Of a stretch of 64,000 nt of DNA, positions 55,893-64,000 are shown piece after piece; the first letter of the stretch is position 1, and each line of letters opens with the position of its first letter. Location: assembly GCA_004001285.1 (NCBI GenBank), contig AP018697.1, positions 186,001-250,000 on the forward strand. The letters run 5' to 3'. The notes beneath the pieces are model-generated. The model worked only from the letters and a program-made list of their open reading frames with translations, searched no databases and was not told where the DNA came from. The DNA comes from Arthrobacter sp. MN05-02. Its GTDB lineage: Bacteria; Actinomycetota; Actinomycetes; Actinomycetales; Micrococcaceae. The translations under genes were made by a program, and so were the position numbers.

Positions 55893-56822
55893 CTAGGCGG
55901 AATCACGGGCAATGACCGTTGAGGGGATCGCCGGCCACTGGCCATCGGTCTGGCCCAGAGCTGATCGTGCTGCGCGCCGCCCGTAGGTTTCTGCATCGAT
56001 GTGCACCGTTGTCAGGCGTGGCGACCATAAAGCCCCGTGAGCGGTGTCATCGAATCCGATTACTGCTAGATCCTTCGGTGCATGCAGGCGGAGGGTGTTC
56101 ATCGCGCCAAGGACACCGAGTGCGACATCATCGTCGAACGCCGCGATCGCGCTGACATCAGGGTTCTCTACGAGCAATTGTTGGATCGCCTCAGCAACCC
56201 TGAGGCGCTCAGTAGACACCGTGAGCAGTTCGGCCGGTTGAATGCCTAGCTCCGTGCAAGCTCGCTGCATGTGTTCGAGCCTGCTGGACACAAGTGCCAG
56301 CAGCGGTGAGGCCTCGGGTGCGGCGAAGGCAATCCGCTTGTGCCCCCGTTCGACGAGATAACGGAACTGGGTGAATGTGTGCGCGGCGAGCCCGTAGGCC
56401 CACCCTCCGTCAGGGCTGGCGGGTTCCTCGTTGGCGAAGGGATGCAGCACATCAACGACGGCGCGGGGGTTGATGGCGTCGATGACGGCTAGGAGCGCAT
56501 CGGGTTCGCCGTGATGCACGAACAAAACATGCCCGCATTTGGAAACTTCGTCCGCCATGCCAGCAATAAAGCTATCCAGGCTGTTTCCTCCAGCGAAGGG
56601 CCCCACGTCAAGCACGACGACTCGGGAGGCACCCTCACGAAGCGCACGCCCGATGCTGTGTGGCTTGTATCCCAAAGCGCGGGCAGCATCGCGAACACGC
56701 TGACTGGTTTCGGGCCGAATCGTCTGGCCTGGTGTCTCATTGAGCACAAAGCTCACTGTCGCGGCAGATACTCCAGCCGCCCGGGCCACGTCCTTCATGG
56801 TGACCCTCAACGTCTTGTTCAC
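55893..56822 (-). CDS. LacI-family transcriptional regulator
   Basis: A 309-residue repressor. HTH: MKDVARAAGVSAATVSFVLN (about residues 9-28), then the hinge SIGRALREGA. The sensing domain ends with LAVIGFDDTAHGALWSPRLT. It is divergent from the zinc-dependent dehydrogenase gene with a palindrome between, so it probably controls that enzyme in response to a polyol or sugar. Confidence 0.93.
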   Translation of the reverse strand: MNKTLRVTMKDVARAAGVSAATVSFVLNETPGQTIRPETSQRVRDAARALGYKPHSIGRALREGASRVVVLDVGPFAGGNSLDSFIAGMADEVSKCGHVLFVHHGEPDALLAVIDAINPRAVVDVLHPFANEEPASPDGGWAYGLAAHTFTQFRYLVERGHKRIAFAAPEASPLLALVSSRLEHMQRACTELGIQPAELLTVSTERLRVAEAIQQLLVENPDVSAIAAFDDDVALGVLGAMNTLRLHAPKDLAVIGFDDTAHGALWSPRLTTVHIDAETYGRRAARSALGQTDGQWPAIPSTVIARDSA

Positions 56823-56852
56823 CCTCCGATAGTACGGGCGGAAAGGGCTCGC

Positions 56853-56868
56853 ACTAATTCGTTTTAGT
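56853..56868. promoter_or_regulatory. LacI-type operator before the dehydrogenase
   Basis: ACTAATTCGTTTTAGT is a 16-bp dyad with a central CG and two mismatched pairs, 57 bp before the dehydrogenase start and 31 bp from the regulator start. Confidence 0.65.
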
Positions 56869-56924
56869 ACGTACAGTCCCTCCTAGTCCCATCAATCAGT
56901 AGGTGCAGCGCGTGAGGAGAAACC

Positions 56925-57942
56925 ATGAAGTCCGTCCACGTCACTGGGATCGATACCGTCCAGTGGATTGAGGTCGAGAAGCCCCAGGCGGGCCCGGCCG
57001 ATGTGCTCCTGGCCATGAAAGCTTGCGGCATCTGCGGTTCCGATGCCATGTACGCCCATGTCGGTGGGATCCTTCCCCGTCAAGGTGCGACACCGTTGGG
57101 GCACGAGCCCGCGGCTGAAGTGATAGAGGTCGGTTCCACCGTCGAGGGGATCGCGGTCGGTGACCACGTGGTCATCGACACCATGGCGTTTTCTGATGGG
57201 TTGCTGGGTTCTGGCGGCGCGCAAGGAGCCCTGTCGGAGTTCGTCGTTGTGCGCGACGCCGAGGTCGGACGTCAGCTACGGGTGATTCCCCGGCACATCC
57301 CATGGGAAGTCGCCGCTCTCAACGAGCCGATGGCTGTTGCTTTGCACGCCGTGAACCGCACGAAACCTACTTCCGGCAACAAGGTCGTGATCTTCGGAGC
57401 GGGACCCATCGGACTGGGTGCTGTTCTTGGCTATCGCCGGCAGGGCGTGGGCAGTATCGTCGTCGTCGACATCCTTCCGGCTCGACTGGAGACAGCGAAG
57501 AAAATCGGTGCAGACGCAGTAATCAACTCCGCCGAAGAGAACGTGGGCGAGCGACTAGTCGAACTCCACGGTGACGCCTCAAGCATGCTCACCCCAGGTG
57601 TGCGGCCCGGTACCGACATCTACCTTGATGCCGCCGGTGTGCCTGCGATCCCTGAGACGGTCACGAGCATCGCCAAGCACGGCGCTACCTACGGTATCGT
57701 CGCAACCCACAAGCGCCCCCGTAGAGCTCAACTTCGGCAACATGCTCACCACCGAGCTGAGCATCGTCTTCTCCATGGGCTACCCGACCGAGATCTTCGA
57801 GGTCACCGATGACATCATCGAGAACTGGGAGAAGTACGCATTGATCATCAGTGATCGTTTGCCTTTCAGGCGGGCACTCGAAGCACTCACCCTCGCCTCA
57901 ACGCCCGGGGCCGCGGACAAGGTGTCCGTCCTCTTCGATTAA
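56925..57942 (+). pseudogene. Zinc-dependent alcohol/polyol dehydrogenase, one frameshift
   Basis: A medium-chain dehydrogenase of the sorbitol/threonine dehydrogenase type. KACGICGSDAMYAHVGGILP and LGHEPAAEVIEVGSTVEGIA carry the catalytic zinc ligands (Cys, His-Glu). KVVIFGAGPIGLGAVLGYRR is the nucleotide-binding fold. The structural-zinc four-Cys loop is absent. A run of five C at 57716-57720 shifts the frame after THKRP; one base less continues VELNFGNMLTTELSIVFSMG to ADKVSVLFD. Corrected length 338. Under control of the divergent LacI regulator. Confidence 0.88.
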
Positions 57943-57985
57943 TGCACTGAGCAACAGTTCAGGACCGCCTCTTTGTGGCCGTTTC

Positions 57986-58013
57986 GTCTCGGAAAGCTTT
58001 AGGTTTTCGAGAC
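57986..58013 (+). repeat. 28-bp recombination-site-like dyad, copy D
   Basis: Left arm GTCTCGGAAA, centre GCTTTAGG, right arm TTTTCGAGAC: nine of ten arm pairs match, the most symmetric copy. It lies 13 bases past the stop of a serine recombinase gene. Confidence 0.88.
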
Positions 58014-58026
58014 ATGCGCGGAATGG

Positions 58027-58606
58027 TTACGGGGTAGCAGTTCGGCTACGTCGCTGGATCTCTCGATAGACCGTGGTTCGGGAGACACCCATGAGTTCGG
58101 CGATCTCACCTCGGGTGTACTCGCCGCCGTCGACTAGACCGAGTAGGTGCTTGCGCTGGTGCTCCGAGAGCTTGGGTTGCTTGCCGCGAAGCCTGCCCTT
58201 TGCTTTGGCGACCGCCATGCCTTCTCGAGTCCGGGCACGGATCAAATCAGACTCGAACTCAGCCACGATGCCCAGGACATTGAACAGGAGCCGGCCGACA
58301 GGGTCTGTCGGCTCATAGATGCTGCCGCCGAGACTCAGGGGCCACGCCTTTGCGGGTGAGTTCATCGGCGATGTCGCGAGCATCGATCACCGAGCGCGCC
58401 AGTCGGTCGAGTTTCGTTACCACCAGGGTGTCGCCTCTGCGGCAGGAAGCCAGCGCTTCCCGTAGTCCCGGTCTGGTCCGGTTCGTACCTGTGAAGCCAT
58501 GATCGACATGAATGTTTTCGGGGTCGACCCCGAGAGCCACGAGACCGTCACGCTGAACCGTGAGGTCCTGGCCAGCGGTCGAAACGCGCGCATACCCGAT
58601 CTTCAT
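58027..58606 (-). pseudogene. Small serine recombinase (Pin/resolvase type), one frameshift
   Basis: MKIGYARVSTAGQDLTVQRD holds the nucleophile Ser; LVVTKLDRLARSVIDARDIA the active-site Arg residues. A run of four C (58338-58341) shifts the frame after LTRKGV; one base less continues ALSLGGSIYEPTDPVGRLLF and NVLGIVAEFESDLIRARTRE, ending with the helix-turn-helix GEIAELMGVSRTTVYREIQR. The corrected length is 192, normal for the family. Its end abuts the 28-bp copy D, which may be its target. Confidence 0.92.
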
Positions 58607-58699
58607 CGAATCAGTGTTGCAGATAAGGCACCTATACGCCCGTTTTCATCGTCCCGGCTAAACGCCCGTTTCACGTGTTAATGGCAGTTGTGGCCTGCC

Positions 58700-58773
58700 G
58701 TCAGTTCTCACGGTCGCCTGCACAGATGCTCCAGGTCGTCTGAACGGTCGCAAACTGACCGGCTTGCGGGCGG
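58700..58773 (+). repeat. 74-bp imperfect direct repeat, copy 1
   Basis: Begins GTCAGTTCTCACGGTCGCC and ends GACCGGCTTGCGGGCGG. It matches 59584-59657 over the same length with scattered changes. Together they bracket two small membrane protein genes. Confidence 0.75.
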
Positions 58774-58831
58774 TTGTAGATGAGGGACTTTGAGAGCTTG
58801 ATCATCGGAAATGTCATGGTTAGCTGATCCC

Positions 58832-59278
58832 ATGACCGAGCCGCCCAGAACCAAACCACTCCACCCTGCACGGCGGCGCTTGATTATCGCGGTAGTGATT
58901 TGGGCACTGGTGATTCGGACGCTCATCCTCATCGCCACAGACACCCTCGGAGTACCAGACGTCTGGAGCGAGGTAGTCAGTATCGCGCTCTTCCTTGCGA
59001 TCTTTATCCCTCTCAGCGTCGCTGCGGTGAAGGAACTCAACGACTTTCGGAAGCGAGGGCTAGAACCCCTTCCTCAAATCCCAACCCGTCGTTCACTGAT
59101 CGCCCTCGGCGTCTTCACGGTCCTCTTTTGGGGTTTCTTCATCTGGTTCATCCAATGGAGCGGCAACTTCGTGTTTCCCCTCCTGCCGATCCTGTGCATC
59201 ATTGCACTGGGAGTCAACATCCGCAGGTACTACCTAGCAGGACAACCACTCGACGACGCCCAGTCGCAATCTGATTGA
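58832..59278 (+). CDS. Small membrane protein
   Basis: A 148-residue protein with four membrane segments (LIIAVVIWALVIRTLILIA, VVSIALFLAIFIPLSVAAVK, ALGVFTVLFWGFFIWFI, FPLLPILCIIALGV). An ATG at 58832 is used; another at 58811 is in frame. No family recognised. It lies between the two copies of the 74-bp repeat. Confidence 0.7.
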   Translation: MTEPPRTKPLHPARRRLIIAVVIWALVIRTLILIATDTLGVPDVWSEVVSIALFLAIFIPLSVAAVKELNDFRKRGLEPLPQIPTRRSLIALGVFTVLFWGFFIWFIQWSGNFVFPLLPILCIIALGVNIRRYYLAGQPLDDAQSQSD

Positions 59279-59396
59279 TGCTGTCGGCCACCGGCTTGTG
59301 GACGCCGCCACAGGGATGGGTGCGTCGTGAAAATACACCCTCTCGGTAGGCTGAAGAGGGTCGGCCCCATTTTCCCTTCAACGCTAGGTGCATCGC

Positions 59397-59582
59397 ATGA
59401 CATTTCTGGAAATCAGCGGACTGACCCTCATCGGAGTTGTCTTTGTAGTTGCTCTCTATGCACTGTTCCGGCGCGATCGCATCCTAAATAGCGGTCGAAG
59501 CAAGGTTTTTGTTGCTGGATCGATGTCGATTTTGATCGTTGGCCTGGCATTGCTCGTGGGTCCAGCTTTCTTCAACAACTAG
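59397..59582 (+). CDS. Very small membrane protein
   Basis: A 61-residue protein with two membrane segments (ISGLTLIGVVFVVALYALFR and FVAGSMSILIVGLALLVGPA). Its stop is two bases before the second copy of the 74-bp repeat. Unknown function. Confidence 0.6.
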   Translation: MTFLEISGLTLIGVVFVVALYALFRRDRILNSGRSKVFVAGSMSILIVGLALLVGPAFFNN

Positions 59583-59583
59583 T

Positions 59584-59657
59584 GTCCGTTCTCATGGTCG
59601 CCTGCACAATCACTTTAGGTCGCCTCCACGGACGCAGGCCGACCGGCTTGCGGACGG
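59584..59657 (+). repeat. 74-bp imperfect direct repeat, copy 2
   Basis: Begins GTCCGTTCTCATGGTCGCC and ends GACCGGCTTGCGGACGG; see copy 1 at 58700-58773. Confidence 0.75.
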
Positions 59658-59868
59658 AAAGATCCGGTCGCTGGAGGGCTTAACTCCTCTCACTTCCTCC
59701 TCATTGCTTCCTCGGCTACATCTCGGCACCGCACTTATCTACCTGAGCAGGAGGACAGGCCCATTTGGAAGTGACAACACATCTACGATTGGCCTAACCG
59801 CTTAGCGGGATGATCGACTTACCACCACCAATCCTTATTTTTGAGAGTAACCTATCAAGACGATTCGG

Positions 59869-60213
59869 ATGTTCAAGCGGTTTGGAAGAGAGATGCCGCA
59901 ACCCGTACGGGCCCTTGGATGGGCGATACTGCCAACATCTCTATTGGGTGTCCTGCTTATCTCGCTGACCGGGGCCGCTTGGGCTCTACGCAGTGCTCTT
60001 GCGGCGGCTGGGGTCATGGTAGTTATTATCGGTGTTTGTGTCTTTCGAGATATCAATGAAGCCGCTACAACCTGGTCGCGTCTGTATAAAGAAGGTCGTG
60101 GGATCTCTCCTGAGCACTTCACCTTTGCAGATGTCGGCGCCATCAAAGGCATGGGGTTCACTTATATAGTCATAGGTACTTTCTGGATCGGCATTGCCCT
60201 TTTTGGCCAGTAA
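59869..60213 (+). CDS. Small membrane protein
   Basis: A 114-residue protein with three membrane segments (ILPTSLLGVLLISLTGAAWA, LAAAGVMVVIIGVCVF, GFTYIVIGTFWIGIALFG). Less GC-rich than its neighbours. Start ATG 59869. No family recognised. Confidence 0.65.
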   Translation: MFKRFGREMPQPVRALGWAILPTSLLGVLLISLTGAAWALRSALAAAGVMVVIIGVCVFRDINEAATTWSRLYKEGRGISPEHFTFADVGAIKGMGFTYIVIGTFWIGIALFGQ

Positions 60214-60250
60214 AACGGGTTGCAGTCAACCCAAACCCCTAGAGCCATCG

Positions 60251-60748
60251 TCAACTGACAATCGAGAGTTCTTCTACCCGAGCTGCACATGATGCTCGGA
60301 CTATGGATGGATCTGCACCAGAAATGCGGTTGTTCTGCCCGGTGTCATCACACCAATCGACACCGTAGGGGTAGGCCTCAACGGCCGCCGCCCCGGGCGC
60401 CGCTTCCTGCGGAACCTCGAAAGAGTATCTGAAGCCACCCGCGTCACTCATGGGCGCAGTCGTTCGAAGGAGAATTTCGCCTTCCGAATCGGTGACCGTC
60501 ACTTCAACCTTGGCGTCCGCTCCATAGCGCGGATCACAATCAGAGTCCTGAGCTTGAACCGAAACCGTGTCACCTGCCTTCACGGTCGAAGGACTCACTG
60601 AGTAGTCGGGCGGCATGCAGGGTGGGGCACCCCAAAGGGCAGGACTACACCCGGCCAGTACAGCCATCACTCCTGTCCCGCTTACAGCGAGCATCACAAG
60701 GACACTCCAGCCATGGGCGCGGCGCGGATCTTTGCTTCGGGCCTTCAT
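60251..60748 (-). CDS. Putative lipoprotein
   Basis: A 165-residue exported lipoprotein: signal VLVMLAVSGTGVMAVLAGC with lipobox VLAGC. The mature domain has an Ig-like strand pattern (YSVSPSTVKAGDTVSVQAQD, AKVEVTVTDSEGEILLRTTA) and four further cysteines (PPCMP, DSDCDP, DWCDD, RASCAA). Unknown function. Confidence 0.75.
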   Translation of the reverse strand: MKARSKDPRRAHGWSVLVMLAVSGTGVMAVLAGCSPALWGAPPCMPPDYSVSPSTVKAGDTVSVQAQDSDCDPRYGADAKVEVTVTDSEGEILLRTTAPMSDAGGFRYSFEVPQEAAPGAAAVEAYPYGVDWCDDTGQNNRISGADPSIVRASCAARVEELSIVS

Positions 60749-60847
60749 CTCCTCATTGTGAAGATGCCCGCACCGCGTTCCAGCTAATCAAGAGAACTGT
60801 CGTCAGATCGTTGCTGACCAGGTCGAGGCGGTTCGGAGAAGGATCCC

Positions 60848-62408
60848 TCACCGTGCGGTGGGGGTCGTTGCCTGCGCGATAACGGCTACGATGCTGGCGA
60901 TGCTCTGAGCGAGGATCAGCCAGGGGGTAACAGTGCCGAGATAGAGGGCGAGTAGGACTGGGATCATTGCCAGGACGGTCATGTCTGTCCCGTGCAGGAG
61001 TGAGGACATTTGGTCCCGGGTACGGATCCGAAGGGTGTCTCCACCGGTGGGGATGTCCAGTCCGTGGGGCGTGTTGCTGCGCGGACCGCTCCGCTCCCAT
61101 TCCGGCGCCGGCCATGATCCCGAGCAGGATGAGGGCGGGTGAGCCTGCGCCCAGTATGACCAGTGCTGCGATCAGCGTTCCCATCCATGTGGCCATGGTC
61201 AGGGCGGGCATGAGCATGCGGCTGCATCGCACCAGGACCGGGCTGACGGGTAGAAGTGCGTCTAGTTCGGGGATGACGGCTGTGCGTCGGGCAACGGTTC
61301 CGGTTCCTGCTGTCGTTAGGCAGCCCGCAATGAGGAACACCGAGCTGGAGCAGGATGGGAAGAGCCGGAGTGATCAGGGCGACGCTGACGCAGATCCCGA
61401 GCCACACCAGTGCGGCGGTGGGCGGAGGCTGCAGGCGACGGAACGCCACGATATCGGCGCGGATGACCGCCACGCCGGCCCGCCGGGTAGGGCGTGAGTA
61501 GTAGCGCGAGCCACGCATGCTGAGGGTTTGGCGTGGCCCGGCTGCCAGTGCACGGCGCAGCTCGTTGATGTCGATGAAAAGATGGACGCCGCGGCGTGAC
61601 CTGAGACAGCACCGCCGCGTTGCAACTCGGCACCGCTTACGTCACCAATCCGGGAGAGCACGTAGGCGGCGAGCACCACCGCCGCAATGAGTACCAGCAC
61701 GAGCGGCCACACAGCGGAGGCCAGGAACGGCAGGACGGCCACGGGGGCAAGCCCGACGAGGATTCCTGTCCGGAGTGCGCCGGACGTTGGCATCAGTTGC
61801 AGGATTGCCGCGCCGGCAACAGCCAGGACAACACCTCCACCAAAGGCCACCGCCGATCCTGCATGTGCCCACGGGGAGCGGTCGATCGCGGTGAGGAAAC
61901 TGAAAGGGACATAGGCGAGGGCAGCTACAGCGCTAAGCGAAACCAATCGCGTGCGGAATGATGCAAGGACCATCGGTCGGCGGTCGAGCGGCAGCGGCAA
62001 CCACCACGCGCCTTCCGCCCGGCTTACCGTGACCGGGCCCAGCTTGCGGGCCAACAGCACGATCCCGACCAACGCCAAATAGGTGAGAATCATCCACAGA
62101 ACCCCAGCAGGCAGCGCCTGCCAGTGCGCCGCTACCAGGTTCGCCTTGCCGACGCTTCGTCCCATGATTTCGTCGCGGAGTGCCACGACGAGGGATGCCG
62201 CCATCATCAGCACGCAGCCCCCGGCCAGCGCGTTCGAGTACACGTCGATGAACAGGTCACGGGTTGAGGAATGGGCCCTGTTGTACTGCCGGGCCGCACG
62301 CCGCGTGAAACCAACGACGTCCCGGGCAAGGCGCACCGAATCATCGCGCACAGCATCATCGCGCACCGAATCACTGTCGGGTATCACCGATCCTGCAGCT
62401 GCCCGCAT
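60848..62408 (-). pseudogene. DUF6297-type membrane protein (ABC exporter component), three frameshifts
   Basis: With three single-base corrections this is about 520 residues of membrane protein, matching the DUF6297 family that pairs with an ABC ATPase in actinobacteria. The first part contains FIDVYSNALAGGCVLMMAAS and AEGAWWLPLPLDRRPMVLAS. Near 61577 an A4 run should be A5 to continue ..SIFFIDINELRRALAAGPRQ. Near 61341 and 61095 further shifts join VFLIAGCLTTAGTGTVARRT and GLDIPTGGDTLRIRTRDQMS, ending WLILAQSIASIVAVIAQATT. ATG 62408 lies four bases after the ATPase stop. Confidence 0.78.
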
Positions 62409-62412
62409 GGGG

Positions 62413-63098
62413 TCAGGAACCTGCAATGATCTGCGCTCCTCGCGCTACGTCCACCAGCTCGACGACCTCGTCGATGACCAGGCATCTTGTCGCTGTACGG
62501 ACCAGCAGCCGGGGATCGTGGGTGACAAGAACGACGGCGGTCCCAGTATCAGCACGTTCGCGGATTCGGCGGGCCAGCGCGTCGCGCATCACCGGGTCCA
62601 GGCGCTGCTCGGGCTCATCAAGGAATAGCAGGGACGAGGGTCGGATGAACCCAGCGGCCAGGAGCAGTCGGCGGCGTTGCCGGAGGACAGCGCGTCAGGG
62701 ACGGCATGGGCTCTGTCCGAGATTCCGAAGAAGTCCAGCTCGGCGTCCACTGCTTCCTCGGGCGAGCTCAGCGAGTGGCCTCGAGCCACCAGGATCAGGT
62801 GTTCACGCACCGTCAACGACGGAAAGAAGACGTCCTCATCGAATACGGTCGCGACTTGCCGCCGGAACATCACCACGTCAGGCATCGCCGGCAGACCATC
62901 GACTCGCACATGACCAGACAACGGATCCTGGCGCCCTGCCAAGGTTCGGACAACCGTGGACTTGCCGGCACCGTTGAAACCCACCACCGCAAGAACCTCA
63001 CCCAGGCTGACCCTGAAGGAAACCTCCCCGCACACAGGACTTCCCGCGTACCCGACCAACAGACGATCAGCTTCAAGCACTTCCCCCACGGCAGCCAT
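62413..63098 (-). pseudogene. ABC transporter ATPase, frameshifted at the signature motif
   Basis: A 228-residue ABC ATPase. Walker A: AVVGFNGAGKSTVVRTLAG. The frame breaks at the signature motif; restoring one C near 62677 gives ALSSGQRRRLLLAAGFIRPS followed by Walker B LLFLDEPEQRLDP and the switch His in VVLVTHDPRLLV. It is directly followed by the DUF6297 membrane gene, so the two form an exporter of unknown substrate. Confidence 0.85.
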
Positions 63099-63334
63099 CC
63101 TCCAACCCTAAACGGCAACCAACAGCTCCTTACCCACCGCAGGCCCGCTGATCCGCACCTATCCGAGGTGACGCGTAAGCCGGTTGTCGAGCGGTACGGA
63201 GGAGGATGCTCCAGCGTGCATTCCGCCGGCGCGACGAGACTGGCACGTGATCGAGGAAGTCCTCACCGATCCCACCAGGCTCGTAGAAGCCCGTCACGAA
63301 ACCCCGTACCTCTGCCACGAGCTCGTCACGCGTC

Positions 63335-63457
63335 ATGGAAGGTACGAAGGTCAAGGGCTTGGCGGCGTTGGTGCCGGCTGACATCGGGAAGATCATCGGA
63401 GCCAGCCGTGCAGCCGTGTATCGCTACCTGAGCATCGGAACCAGTGACGTGCGTTGA
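63335..63457 (+). pseudogene. Resolvase C-terminal fragment
   Basis: MEGTKVKGLAALVPADIGKI followed by IGASRAAVYRYLSIGTSDVR is the C-terminal helix-turn-helix of a small serine recombinase. It is closely similar to the tail at 10973-11059 (PADIGKIIGASRATVYRYLS). The catalytic domain is missing. Sequence before it is not recognisable. Confidence 0.7.
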
Positions 63458-63622
63458 CGTGGATCAAACCGATTCGTGCGTGCAGGCATGGTTACGACGG
63501 GCGGATGCTTGAGTGCGGGGGTCTGCTTTGGAGCCCAACATCGACGAAGAACAGGTTCTGATGCCCGTCGCGTGCCTCATTTAGGGTGGAAGGATCCGTT
63601 TGCACTGGCGAGAGGATTGGCG

Positions 63623-64000
63623 ATGACGACAGGGTATGACTTTTGGGACGGGCCAGGAGTTGGACGCTCCCACGAAGAGCTCGAGGCTGATCAGTGTTGG
63701 GCGTTGCTGGGCACTGCTTCGACGGGCCGGGTCGGGTTCTTCCGGGATGGACGGATCTTCATCTACCCGGTGAACTACCTTGTTCATAACCAGGCTGTTT
63801 TCTTCCGCACATCGGCAACAGGGGATCTGGGGCGTGCGCCGCTGGACCGGGCAGCATTCCAGGTCGACCAAGTCGATAAGGCGCGGATGTCGGGGTGGTC
63901 CGTGTTGGTGCAGGGTTCGACAGCGGTCGTTGAGGATGAGGCCCTGCTGGCCACGGTGTGGGGCCGGATGATCAACGAACCGTGGGCGGGTGGAGACCGC
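63623..64000 (+). CDS. Pyridoxamine 5'-phosphate oxidase-like flavin-binding protein (3' part outside window)
   Basis: At least 126 residues. ELEADQCWALLGTASTGRVG, RIFIYPVNYLVHNQAVFFRT and DKARMSGWSVLVQGSTAVVE are the split-barrel motifs of PPOX/FMN-binding (Pyridox_ox_2) proteins. These bind FMN, F420 or haem and act as reductases of unknown substrate. ATG 63623 is six bases after GAGGA. The gene runs off the window. Confidence 0.88.
   Translation, partial: MTTGYDFWDGPGVGRSHEELEADQCWALLGTASTGRVGFFRDGRIFIYPVNYLVHNQAVFFRTSATGDLGRAPLDRAAFQVDQVDKARMSGWSVLVQGSTAVVEDEALLATVWGRMINEPWAGGDR

Noticed and set aside
36749..58013. The 28-bp dyads as simple transcription terminators
   Set aside because: The 8-base centre, which would be the loop, is conserved exactly in three copies, no T-run follows, and copy A is not at the end of any recognised gene.
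63130..63337. Minus-strand protein starting MTRDELVAEVRGFVTGFYEP
   Set aside because: The first 30 residues look natural but the rest is Arg-rich and the opposite strand is equally open; it may be a remnant, but I cannot support a call.
1..64000. CRISPR arrays, tRNA or rRNA genes
   Set aside because: No regularly spaced repeats with spacers and no tRNA-like T-loop with acceptor complementarity were found on reading through; the only tandem array is the octamer at 31504.

Overview
The window is high-GC DNA with actinobacterial gene content: an Lsr2 nucleoid protein, GAF- and PAS-ANTAR regulators, a DUF6504 protein, an Rv0909-like antitoxin, a DUF6297/ABC pair and a complete kdp potassium system. 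Codon use and protein style suggest a soil Micrococcaceae (Arthrobacter-like) genome. That is inference, since no rRNA or other taxonomic marker is present. I see no tRNA, rRNA, replication origin or CRISPR array.

Layout. 0-4.1 kb: a carbohydrate ABC transporter operon on the minus strand, divergent from its LacI-type regulator, with two palindromic operators between them. 4.2-10.0 kb: a GNAT enzyme, a glycosyltransferase fused to a membrane domain, and two ANTAR antiterminators. 10.2-15.8 kb: a decayed resolvase, a SipW-type signal peptidase fused to Ig-like repeats, its probable TasA-like substrate, and the first of two GH26-like lipoprotein genes. 15.9-20.6 kb: small housekeeping and hypothetical genes including lsr2. 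21.3-32 kb: an accessory stretch, partly AT-rich. Here a 3.4 kb three-gene tyrosine-recombinase element has inserted into a yedK/SRAP gene, which is followed by a GIY-YIG nuclease, a RES-domain protein and unknown membrane genes. 32-36 kb: a secreted phospholipase A2, a resolvase with its res region, and secreted or hypothetical proteins. 36.7-58.6 kb: four direct copies of a 28-bp dyad that looks like a serine-recombinase crossover site. They delimit three blocks: (i) kdpFABCDE, Mn-catalase and PepSY genes, (ii) MarR/quinone reductase and the second GH26-like copy, (iii) MMPL/TetR and LacI/Zn-dehydrogenase. A small serine recombinase gene lies beside the last copy. 58.7-64 kb: small membrane proteins, a DUF6297/ABC-ATPase pair, a second resolvase tail and a flavin-binding PPOX-like protein.

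Many genes carry single-base frameshifts, mostly in short homopolymers, and some gene remnants are genuinely decayed. The frameshifted genes are listed as pseudogenes, but many may be intact in the living cell if the indels are sequencing errors. Long intact genes (kdp, MMPL, the SipW fusion) show that the problem is patchy.

The most interesting items are the array of 28-bp recombination sites around metabolic and stress modules, the Tn554-like element inside yedK with a catalytically degraded zinc-ribbon recombinase partner, and the self-contained SipW-peptidase/substrate fusion.
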